A stretch of 41,317 nt of DNA from an uncultured bacterium (GTDB lineage Bacteria; Pseudomonadota; Gammaproteobacteria; Burkholderiales; Burkholderiaceae_E). A program made the translations under genes and the position numbers. Positions 24,032 through 31,269 of the stretch are shown one piece after another (the stretch's first letter is position 1; each line of letters opens with the position of its first letter). The stretch spans positions 1 through 41,317 of the forward strand of contig CAIZPE010000160.1 of NCBI GenBank assembly GCA_903934795.1, in the 5' to 3' direction. The notes below the pieces were generated by a model that saw only the letters and a program-made list of their open reading frames with translations, made no database searches and was not told the origin of the DNA.

Positions 24032-24081
24032 GCTGGGGTCAACCCCAGCTAGGGCGGACCCGAGCTAGCACGCGCCCCATC
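24032..24081 (+). promoter_or_regulatory. 18-bp inverted repeat, copy 3 (perfect), with arms continuing at 16-base steps
   Basis: GCTGGGGTCAACCCCAGC (24032-24049) is a perfect 7-4-7 inverted repeat. Right-arm variants follow at 16-base steps: CCCCAGC (24043), CCCGAGC (24059), CCCCATC (24075). GCTAGGGCGGACCCGAGC (24048-24065) is a second, imperfect inverted repeat overlapping the first. It lies 88-137 bases before the start at 24169. The shared design with 22904 strongly suggests one regulator for both DUF1521 genes. Confidence 0.6.
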
Positions 24082-24168
24082 TGGCAAGCCACCTGATCGC
24101 CGGGTTCAATCGCAGCTCGCGAAGCGGCGGCCGCCGCATCGCCGCACTGCCGTCCTTCGAGCGCCGCC

Positions 24169-25173
24169 ATGACCGTCACAACCGTCCTACCGAGCTTCCA
24201 GCAGGCACTGCCCGCCGCCTTCAGCCAACCGGCGCTCTGGCGCGTGATGCCGATGGGCGGCGATGCACACGGCGTGGCGATCCGCCTGAGCAACGGCCAC
24301 CAGCTGCAGATCGACGAGGCCAGTAGCCAGGTGCGGATCATCAACACCGAGGCCCAGCCGCCGGTGACGACCACCCTGCCTGACGATCTCTCGGGCAGGA
24401 CCGGCAGCGGCTCCGATCTGTCGGGCCCGTTGCGGTTCATGCTGAATGACGGCACCAAGATCACCCTGCAGGTGAGCCCCGGCGCGAACGGTGCCGGGCC
24501 GCGCATCGAAGGCCTGGTGGTCACCCGCGACGAGCAGTCGCTGATCGTCGATGGGCTGGGTTCGCGTCGCGGCGGCGATTTGCGCTGCCTGCCCGGCCTG
24601 AACGGTCAGGCACTCGACCGGTTGCTGGGCAACAGCATGCCGACCGTTCGCGAGACCGCGCAAGGCAGCGGATGGACTCCCGACCGCGCGGGCTGTGCCC
24701 CCATCAGCACGGCAGGCGCGGGCACCGCCTGCGCCAGCGGCCCATCACTGCCAGATCTGCGTCGCCAGCTCCAGTCGCTCTACTGCGGGAGCTGCGAACC
24801 CGCAACCCAGCCGGTTCACGGCAAGCACGGGTATGGCAAGCACGGCATCGGCGGGGCCGGCTATGGCAAGCACGGCTGCGATGTTCACGCCGGCAAGCAC
24901 GGGTATGGCAAGCACGGCATCGGCGGGCATGGCTATGGCAAGCACGGCATCAGCGGCTCCGACTGCGGTACCTCGCCGGTCTACCACGGCAAGCACGGTG
25001 CGAGCGTGCATCACGGCAAGCACGGCGGCAGCACCTACCTGGGCAAGCATGGCTGCGAGAGCGTCCCTGTCTACCCGGGCTGCGGCCCCATCCCCGTCCA
25101 TCACGGCAAGCATGGCGTGAGCGGCGGGCATGGCAAGCACGGCGCCTACGGCAAGCACGGCGTGGGCTGCTGA
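24169..25173 (+). CDS. DUF1521 paralogue without cleavage motif, with twelve GKHG repeats
   Basis: This 334-residue paralogue of the upstream protein shares, in order, the blocks QVRIIN, LNDGTKITL, DEQSLIVDGL, LPGLNGQALDRLLG and a Cys-containing segment ending QLQSLYCG. The region that holds GDPHVD in the paralogue reads TTTLPDDLSGRTGSG, so the Asp-Pro site is lost and no self-cleavage is expected there. Instead of the needle-like domain, residues 217-334 carry twelve GKHG units spaced by Gly, Tyr, Val, Ser and some Cys. Twelve of the protein's 13 lysines lie in this tail. The His density suggests metal binding. There is no signal peptide, and secretion by the T3SS is inferred from its paralogue and neighbours. 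Confidence 0.85.
   Translation: MTVTTVLPSFQQALPAAFSQPALWRVMPMGGDAHGVAIRLSNGHQLQIDEASSQVRIINTEAQPPVTTTLPDDLSGRTGSGSDLSGPLRFMLNDGTKITLQVSPGANGAGPRIEGLVVTRDEQSLIVDGLGSRRGGDLRCLPGLNGQALDRLLGNSMPTVRETAQGSGWTPDRAGCAPISTAGAGTACASGPSLPDLRRQLQSLYCGSCEPATQPVHGKHGYGKHGIGGAGYGKHGCDVHAGKHGYGKHGIGGHGYGKHGISGSDCGTSPVYHGKHGASVHHGKHGGSTYLGKHGCESVPVYPGCGPIPVHHGKHGVSGGHGKHGAYGKHGVGC
24820..25160 (+). repeat. GKHG-coding tandem/interspersed repeats
   Basis: Twelve copies of an 11-base core GGCAAGCACGG (C to T in some copies) encode the GKHG motif inside the gene at 24169. A 35-base stretch at 24821-24855 is repeated exactly at 24893-24927, i.e. at a 72-base (24-codon) step, which indicates recent internal duplication. 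The repeats lie in frame in coding DNA and have no spacer regularity like that of a CRISPR array. Confidence 0.92.
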
Positions 25174-25234
25174 GCCCGACGCACCACGCCGATGGCCGAG
25201 CGCGCCGACAGCAGCCCGCTGCCCACGCCTGCCT

Positions 25235-26812
25235 TCAGCGCGGGCGGATTGCGCCGAGCTTGCGCAGCACCGGTCCCCAGTGGGCCTTGAAGTCGTCGAG
25301 AAAGCCGCTCGCCCAGGCCTCGGTCACCCGGAAGGCAAGCAGCTCCGGCCAGTCCCGGTTGAGCCGATCTGCCAGACGCGCACCCGGGACACCGGGGCCG
25401 TCTGCATCGAGACACAGCACGGCCAGTGACGAGCTCACATCGAGGCGGATCGCCGAGCCCAGCCGAGGGGCTGCCATGTGGCCGAAGCCGTTATCGCGCA
25501 ACCGGGATGCCAGCAGCACCCGGGCGCTGTCGGCCGCGAGAGACCAGTCCTCGGCGACGCACGCTTCATCGTCTGGTGCAGGCTCGATCAGGAACGCATA
25601 GTGGCGGGAGAGCTCGAGCAGTTGCGCGGTCTCGAGCACCAGCCGCGGCGAGTGGCGCCGCAGCCTCGGCAGGGCCGCGAGTTCGCGCAGCGTGAGCCTG
25701 CCGGCCACGCAGCCGGTGGTGATCGCATCGACCAGATCATCCGTCAGGCTGAATCGGCGCGAGCCGCAGATCAGCTCGGCCGGAATGTCACGCAGCGGTG
25801 TGATCGTGGTGAAGGCCTGATCCCACAGGGGGCTGTCTTCCAGGTCGGTTGCGGCCGGCCAGGCGCGCATGTAGAGGTCGGTTCGAAAACCGTCGTTGCG
25901 CAGCAGGCTGCTCGCGATCTCGCGTTCCTCGAAGTCCGCGATGCGGGCAATGTAGTCGAGGCAGGCTGGCGGCACACGCTCGAAGGGCAGGTTCGGCCGG
26001 GTCTCGGCCTGCGCCACGAACACCAGCCCCTGGCGACGCGCCTGCGCAAAGAGGGTCGAGCAATAGAGCGGCGCGAAATGACGGTTGCAGAACTCGTGCG
26101 CCACATAGCGCGGGTCTTCGGCGCGCAGCATCTCGAGATGCTCACCCGCGACCGGGTTCTGCGCGAAGTACGGCACCCCGGCCTCCCGCAGGAACTCGAG
26201 AAAACGCAGGCCCTCGCTGACCCGCGCCACCGAGCCCCCCGGCAGGTCGGCGATGTGATGATCGAGCAGCCGCCACAGGGGTTCCTTTGCCGACCAGCCC
26301 GGCAAGGCGTTGTATGACACATAGGCCATGCCCTGCGGCGCGAGGTGCTGGCCGATGAAGCGCAGCAGGCCGTCACGCACCTCGGCGTCGACCCAGGCAT
26401 AGACGCCGTGCGCGGTGATGTAGTCGAAGACGCCCCAGGGCATCGCACAGGCCTGCGTGATGTCGGCCTGCAGGAACACCAGGTTGCCCAGCCCGGCCGA
26501 CCGCGCAAGCTCGGTGGCTGCAGCGATGTGCACCGGGTTCAGGTCGATGCCCAGGAAGCTGCTGTCAGGGTGCAGCGCCGCCAGCATCGCCAGCGTGGCA
26601 CCGTTGCCGCAGCCGAGCTCGGCATAACGAAAGCCCGCGATCGGCGTCGCGGGATCGAAGCCGGCACAGCGCATCGAGTGCCGCATGCGGGCCGGGCTCT
26701 GGAGATCGAAGTAGCGGGCGGTGTAGGGCTCGTCGAGCACATAGCCGCGCCCCTCGGGCGCGCAGGGCTGCTCGGCGGCAGGACGCGCCCCGCGATGTGA
26801 TGAGGAGGTCAT
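25235..26812 (-). CDS. SAM-dependent methyltransferase with methyltransferase regulatory domain
   Basis: This is a 525-residue protein. The N-terminal class I methyltransferase fold has SAM motif I YAELGCGNGATL (residues 63-74), the ribose-binding acidic residue in FLGIDLNPVH, and a motif-IV-like FDYITAHGVYAWV. A second part matches the 'methyltransferase regulatory domain' (Pfam PF10119). A C-terminal helical region follows. The same two-domain plan occurs in the rickettsial protein-lysine methyltransferases that modify outer-membrane protein B, so a protein substrate is plausible but not shown. It starts 12 bases after the kinase-dioxygenase gene and converges on the GKHG-repeat gene, 61 bases apart. 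Confidence 0.88.
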   Translation of the reverse strand: MTSSSHRGARPAAEQPCAPEGRGYVLDEPYTARYFDLQSPARMRHSMRCAGFDPATPIAGFRYAELGCGNGATLAMLAALHPDSSFLGIDLNPVHIAAATELARSAGLGNLVFLQADITQACAMPWGVFDYITAHGVYAWVDAEVRDGLLRFIGQHLAPQGMAYVSYNALPGWSAKEPLWRLLDHHIADLPGGSVARVSEGLRFLEFLREAGVPYFAQNPVAGEHLEMLRAEDPRYVAHEFCNRHFAPLYCSTLFAQARRQGLVFVAQAETRPNLPFERVPPACLDYIARIADFEEREIASSLLRNDGFRTDLYMRAWPAATDLEDSPLWDQAFTTITPLRDIPAELICGSRRFSLTDDLVDAITTGCVAGRLTLRELAALPRLRRHSPRLVLETAQLLELSRHYAFLIEPAPDDEACVAEDWSLAADSARVLLASRLRDNGFGHMAAPRLGSAIRLDVSSSLAVLCLDADGPGVPGARLADRLNRDWPELLAFRVTEAWASGFLDDFKAHWGPVLRKLGAIRPR

Positions 26813-26824
26813 GCCGGCGGCGTC

Positions 26825-28837
26825 TCAGTCGTGGGTGAGGTGGACCAGGCGGAACAGCCCCGACAAGGGCGCCGGGACACGCTTGAGTTCTTCGAAGCCC
26901 ATCTGCAGCGGCGGGAAGCGGCTGAAGTTGACCGCATCCCGGAACCAGCTGCGCTGGTAGACGATGCTCAGCACCGGCCGATCACGGCCGGACCGGTTGG
27001 CCAGACCCCGGTGCAGCAGCCGGTAATCGAAGAGCAGGCCGCTGCCGAGGGGCAGCGGGTGGGTCTGGCCGCCCTGCAGGCCGTGCGGGTCTCCCCCGCC
27101 GCGATGACTGCCCTTGAAGAGCTCGGTGCCGCCAACCTCGTCATCCGTGGCGACCAGCGGAACCAGCAGCGTGACCGCGTGGGGTGGCAGCCAGGCGCCG
27201 CCGGCAGCGTGCGGATAGAGCGGCGGATGATCGGCATGCAGGTGCTGGGCGCTGGCGCCCGGGCGCGAGACCACCAGGGTGATGCTGCCGATGAGGAAAT
27301 CGGGTCCGAGCAGAGACGACATCAGCCGCAACACGAGCGGCTGGGCGTAGAGCGCCGGCGTGTTGAAGGGGCCCGCCAGCGGCAACGGGTGCATCACACG
27401 CTGATCACCCACCGGCAGGCCCTCCTGGGAGCCGGGCGGTTGCGCACCGTGATGCGCGAGACAGGCCGCGAGCAGACGGGCGGGCAAGGCCTTCTGCAGC
27501 GCCAGACAGCCATGCTCGGCGAGCATGCCCGAACCGACATCGGCCGCGATCGTCAGCAGCGAGTCATCCTGTCGGGCAGCGCCATCGACCGAGAGCGCGG
27601 GGACGGTGCCGGGCGCGCGCGCCGCCGCCTCGGCCTGGGCCCAGCGGGCCACGGCCAGCGCGGTCGCCGGCCGGCGGGCCATGAGGGTTTCGCCAGCGCC
27701 GTTCCCGACATCGCCGGCATCGCCCGCATCGCCCGCAAGCGTGCCTCCCGCCGCCCCCAGCAAGGCCTCGGCGCCGCGTTCACGGGCGAGATCGAGCAGA
27801 AGATCCTCGCGCTGATGCGCGGCAAGCAGATGAATGATCGCGCTGCTGGCCAACGGGTGCGGCAGCGCGAGGCGCGCGCACCAGGCCAGGATCGCGTCCG
27901 AGATCGCGACCAGATCGGGCACACAGACCTCGCGGCTGGCGTCATCGTGGGGCGGGTATTGGGCATAGGCGGTGAGCCGCACCAGCAGGCCGGCCAGCAC
28001 CGCGGCGGGCAGGCCGGCGCGAATCGAGGCGAGCGGTGCCACGCCCTCCGAGGCCAGGCACTCGGCGTAGCAGGCGGCGAGGAACGACGACTCATCCCGG
28101 TCGTGCAGCCCATCGGTCAAGGCGGTGGCCGGCCCGATCAGACTGCTCAGGGACAGGCCGACCGGGCCGATCAGGGCATTGTCCCAGTCGTGGAAGACCC
28201 GCTGCCCGTCGGCCAGCACCGCCACATTGCTGAGGTGCAGATCACCGTGCTCCAGCGTGAGCGGCAACGCATCACAAGCCTCGAGCCGGGCCCGCAGCGG
28301 CGTCCGGGCTGCGGCAAGCGCATCGCCGATCAACCCGGCGCGGCGCGGACCGAGGAAGTCGGCCAGGCGGGCGACGGTATCCGCCTGAGGGTCGTCGAAC
28401 CGGCCACCGAGGAACCGATCCACGCGCGCCAGCAGTTCGCTCAGCGACCAGCGCGGCACCGCCGAGAGCCGGTCAAGCCCCGCGACCGCGACGGCCTGCA
28501 GGCGCGCATAGGCCTGCAGGACAGCCTGCCGTTCCTCGACTGGCGCGTCGGGCGCGATGGCATGACCGCCGTGATCGGCACTGAGCAGCAAGCCGCGCTC
28601 GGCATCGACTGCGAGCACGCGGGAGACCGCGTCCCCGAGCAAGGCCGAGATCGCGGCGGTGGTCGCTGCCGCTGCGGCCTGTGCCGGGGGGAGGCACTTC
28701 AGGAAGCAGGGGCCCGGCTGCGCATCGAGCCGCAGGGTGATCCCCCAGGGCGAGCGCCGGATCAACGCCGCGCGCCGAATGGCCCGGTGCTCCGCCGCCC
28801 AGGCGAGGGCGGCGTCAGGCTCACACGGGCCGAACAC
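26825..28837 (-). CDS. Fusion of APH-type kinase and PhyH-type Fe(II)/2-oxoglutarate dioxygenase
   Basis: This is a protein of about 670 residues with two enzyme domains. The N-terminal half is an aminoglycoside-phosphotransferase-like kinase: catalytic loop LEHGDLHLSN (HGD at about 197-199) and metal-binding HDWDNALIGP. The C-terminal third (about 435-670) is a PhyH-like dioxygenase: HxD in QHLHADHPP (about His534, Asp536), distal His at about 609 (LLHRG) and a following Arg for 2-oxoglutarate. The linker contains a GDAGDAGDVG microrepeat. The APH superfamily includes hydroxylysine kinase. The GTG at 28837 was chosen because GAGG lies six bases upstream; a TTG at 28849 would add four residues. 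It leads the methyltransferase gene on one transcript. Confidence 0.85.
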   Translation of the reverse strand: MFGPCEPDAALAWAAEHRAIRRAALIRRSPWGITLRLDAQPGPCFLKCLPPAQAAAAATTAAISALLGDAVSRVLAVDAERGLLLSADHGGHAIAPDAPVEERQAVLQAYARLQAVAVAGLDRLSAVPRWSLSELLARVDRFLGGRFDDPQADTVARLADFLGPRRAGLIGDALAAARTPLRARLEACDALPLTLEHGDLHLSNVAVLADGQRVFHDWDNALIGPVGLSLSSLIGPATALTDGLHDRDESSFLAACYAECLASEGVAPLASIRAGLPAAVLAGLLVRLTAYAQYPPHDDASREVCVPDLVAISDAILAWCARLALPHPLASSAIIHLLAAHQREDLLLDLARERGAEALLGAAGGTLAGDAGDAGDVGNGAGETLMARRPATALAVARWAQAEAAARAPGTVPALSVDGAARQDDSLLTIAADVGSGMLAEHGCLALQKALPARLLAACLAHHGAQPPGSQEGLPVGDQRVMHPLPLAGPFNTPALYAQPLVLRLMSSLLGPDFLIGSITLVVSRPGASAQHLHADHPPLYPHAAGGAWLPPHAVTLLVPLVATDDEVGGTELFKGSHRGGGDPHGLQGGQTHPLPLGSGLLFDYRLLHRGLANRSGRDRPVLSIVYQRSWFRDAVNFSRFPPLQMGFEELKRVPAPLSGLFRLVHLTHD

Positions 28838-28853
28838 CGAAGGCCTCAAGCAA

Positions 28854-28875
28854 GAGGGCGCCCGCAGGCGCCCTC
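28854..28875 (-). terminator. Perfect 9-bp stem-loop between FimV-like gene and kinase-dioxygenase gene
   Basis: GAGGGCGCC (28854-28862), loop CGCA, GGCGCCCTC (28867-28875) form a perfect hairpin 20 bases after the stop of the FimV-like gene. It lies just before the start of the next leftward gene. Only a few T residues follow on the minus strand. It probably ends or attenuates the FimV-like transcript, so the kinase gene would need its own promoter or readthrough. Confidence 0.6.
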
Positions 28876-28894
28876 AGAGTCCGGCAAGCCGGGG

Positions 28895-30559
28895 TCACCG
28901 CGCTGCCGCCCGACCCCGCGGGGCCTTGGAGCGCTGCGCCGCGGGCGGACCATCGCGGGCGGTGAGGCTGCGCTTGCCGCCCGGCTTGGTGGAGCGCAGG
29001 GTGAGCATCACCCCGGTGAGCACGAGCATGGCGGCGAACAGACCCGCCGCGGCCTGCACCCGCCAGTCGGCGAGCAGGCTGCCGATATCGTCGTCAGCGG
29101 GTTCGGGTGCCTTGGCAGCAACCGGCGCTGGTGGCTGGGGCGGCGCGGGCGGCGTGATTGCGGGGGCAGCCGCGGGGGCCGGCGCAGGAGCCGGGACCGC
29201 TGAGGCATCGGCGGCTGCGACCTGAACGGGGGGATTGCCCGCGGGTGGGATCGGCGCCGCGCCGGGGGCCGGCCCGATCGCCGAGACCGGCGTGACGCCC
29301 GCCGCGCCCGGCTCGACCGGACGCCGCTGCGCGTTCTCCTGCAGGCGGGCTAGCTGCCGATCGCGGATCTCGAGCAACCGGTTCAGGTCATCGACATTCT
29401 TCTGCAGATCGCGGATCCGCGAATCCGCCTCGGCCTTGGCGGTCTCAAGCGCGGCCACCCTGGCGGCCTTGTCGCTGCCGAGACGACCCTTGCCGCCCGC
29501 CTTGCCACCCTCGCCCGAGAGCACCAGTCGATCGGCCGGCGGCGCACCGGCGGCGCGAGCGGGCGTTGCGGGCTTCACCTCGGCGCTGGCTTCGTGCCGG
29601 GGCGCGGCGCGCAATTCGGCGTCGTCGGGAACCTGCAGCAGCACGCCGGCAGCCAGGCGATCCGGGCTGCCCCCGAACGCCGCCTGGTTGCGCCGATACA
29701 AGGCCAGCACCGCTTGCCGGTCGGTGACATCGGCCGGCTTGAACTGCCGCACGATGGTGGAGGCGGTGTCGCCCGGACGGACGCGCACGCTGCGCCCGGG
29801 TTTCGCCTCGGCCACCAGGGATCGGGCGTCGGGCTTGCCCGGCGCAGCGCCGCCCGCGGCAGACACCACCGGATTGACGGGCGGCAGGCTCGCAGGAGCG
29901 ACGGCAGTCTGGCTGGGCGCAGGCTCGGCCACCCGCGGGGGCTCGGGCTCCTCGACCCGGGAGGGCACGGGCGTGAGGTCCAGGCGCCGCGGATTGGGCT
30001 CGGCGGCATCGGGCGTGCTGGCCGAAGGCCCGGACGCCGAAGCCGGTCCCGCGGCTGGCGCGGGCGTTGCGGCGGGCGCAGGCACCGGCGAGACAGCCAC
30101 CGGCGCACTGGCTGATGCGGTGGTGGAGAGCTGGTAGTTGCGCAGGTACCGTCCGAACCGGCCGGACAGCACCAGCACCATGTTCAGTTCGGGATCAGCC
30201 ACCGGGCCACGGCTGGCGATCCGGACCGTGACCGTGTTGCCCGGCCGCCGCTGGACGCGAACCAGCGCGCCTTCCAGCGCTGCCGGGTAGGGCAGTCCGA
30301 GACGGGCATAGTCCTCGCGCGAGCCGATCGCCGCATCGATGCTGTCGGCATCGGCCGCCGAGACATCGCGGATCTCGATCTCGGCCCGCAGCGGATCACC
30401 GAACTCGGAAAGCACCGACATGCCGCCCAGGGCGGGGGCGGCCAGCGCATGGGGCGCGCCGACACACAAGGCCAGCGCCAGCGCCGAGGCCAGCACCGGA
30501 CCGGCGACGCGACGCGATGGAGGCGCGGCAACGGCTTGACAGGTCTGGAAGGTCACCAT
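28895..30559 (-). CDS. FimV-like LysM protein (HubP/FimV N-terminal architecture)
   Basis: This 554-residue protein has a signal peptide (VLASALALALCVGAPHALAA). A FimV N-terminal domain follows (LGGMSVLSEFGDPLRAEIEI, then YPAALEGALVRVQ). After it come a Pro/Ala-rich stretch, a LysM module (VRVRPGDTASTIVRQFK), a coiled coil (about residues 380-430), a second Pro-rich region and one membrane segment (about 505-525). It should be an inner-membrane, peptidoglycan-binding polar scaffold, in the family that organises type IV pili and cell poles. Full-length FimV usually continues with a large acidic cytoplasmic part and TPR motif; here only about 30 basic residues follow the membrane segment. The ATG at 30559 puts the signal peptide close to the start. 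Confidence 0.82.
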   Translation of the reverse strand: MVTFQTCQAVAAPPSRRVAGPVLASALALALCVGAPHALAAPALGGMSVLSEFGDPLRAEIEIRDVSAADADSIDAAIGSREDYARLGLPYPAALEGALVRVQRRPGNTVTVRIASRGPVADPELNMVLVLSGRFGRYLRNYQLSTTASASAPVAVSPVPAPAATPAPAAGPASASGPSASTPDAAEPNPRRLDLTPVPSRVEEPEPPRVAEPAPSQTAVAPASLPPVNPVVSAAGGAAPGKPDARSLVAEAKPGRSVRVRPGDTASTIVRQFKPADVTDRQAVLALYRRNQAAFGGSPDRLAAGVLLQVPDDAELRAAPRHEASAEVKPATPARAAGAPPADRLVLSGEGGKAGGKGRLGSDKAARVAALETAKAEADSRIRDLQKNVDDLNRLLEIRDRQLARLQENAQRRPVEPGAAGVTPVSAIGPAPGAAPIPPAGNPPVQVAAADASAVPAPAPAPAAAPAITPPAPPQPPAPVAAKAPEPADDDIGSLLADWRVQAAAGLFAAMLVLTGVMLTLRSTKPGGKRSLTARDGPPAAQRSKAPRGRAAAR

Positions 30560-30735
30560 TCGGACGGCGCAAGGCCAGCAGACTAGGGGACCGCCGATGC
30601 TACACGCGGGATGAATCGGCCCCAAAGGCCGCATGAGGAGAGGAGGTTTCGGGCAGACTGCCGGCGCACCGCTATAGTGCCTACCGCGGGCAACGCTCCG
30701 TCGCCCGTGCCCCGCCCTCTGCCCGGATACCTTCC

Positions 30736-31269
30736 ATGACCGCTGTGTCGCCTGCCCGCCTGATGCGGTTCCTGGCTCTGCTGATCCTGCTTGGCACCGT
30801 GGGCGTCGCGCGCGCCCAATCGGGCCCGACCGGCTCGGGCGAGTCTGCCGGCAAGGACGCTCAGGCTGCCCGCTGGGTCATCAGCACCAGCCTCTACACC
30901 CGGCATTTCCATCCCAGCCCCGATCACAACAACCAGCAGCGCCTGATCGGCCTGGAACGCATCCGCGATGACGGCTGGCTGGCCGGACTGGCCCACTTCC
31001 ACAACTCGTTCGACCAACCCAGCACGCTCGCCTTCATCGGCCGACGATGGGACTCCACCGAACGGCTGCCGGGAGCCTACCTGAAGGTCGTGGGCGGCCT
31101 GCTTCATGGCTACAAGGGCGAGTACCGCGACAAGATCCCCTTCAACCGCTCCGGCATTGCGCCGGTGGTCATCCCCTCGGTGGGCTGGCAGATCGGTCGT
31201 GGCTCGCTGGAGATGGTGCTCTTCGGCAACTCCGGGGTGATGTGGACCGTCGGTTACGCGATTCGCTGA
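30736..31269 (+). CDS. Small outer-membrane beta-barrel-like protein, unknown function
   Basis: This 177-residue protein has a signal peptide (FLALLILLGTVGVARA, cleavage near residue 27). The mature part is made of alternating short beta strands rich in Gly and aromatics (WVISTSLYTRHFHP, GAYLKVVGGLLHGYKGEY, VVIPSVGWQIGRGSLEMVLF) and ends in an aromatic/hydrophobic strand (GVMWTVGYAIR). The size and pattern suggest an eight-stranded barrel, in the size class of PagP and PagL, but I cannot place catalytic residues. Homologues are common in Burkholderiales and are sometimes labelled as glycerol-3-phosphate transporters, which this architecture does not support. An alternative start is at 30763. 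Confidence 0.75.
   Translation: MTAVSPARLMRFLALLILLGTVGVARAQSGPTGSGESAGKDAQAARWVISTSLYTRHFHPSPDHNNQQRLIGLERIRDDGWLAGLAHFHNSFDQPSTLAFIGRRWDSTERLPGAYLKVVGGLLHGYKGEYRDKIPFNRSGIAPVVIPSVGWQIGRGSLEMVLFGNSGVMWTVGYAIR

Noticed and set aside
24820-25160. CRISPR array
   Set aside because: The repeats are short, in frame, irregularly spaced and encode GKHG in a good coding sequence. No cas genes are near.
3751-25234. Recent pathogenicity-island insertion with attachment sites or integrase
   Set aside because: No tRNA gene, integrase, transposase or flanking direct repeat was found. The ACGT depletion and GC content look the same inside and outside the locus.
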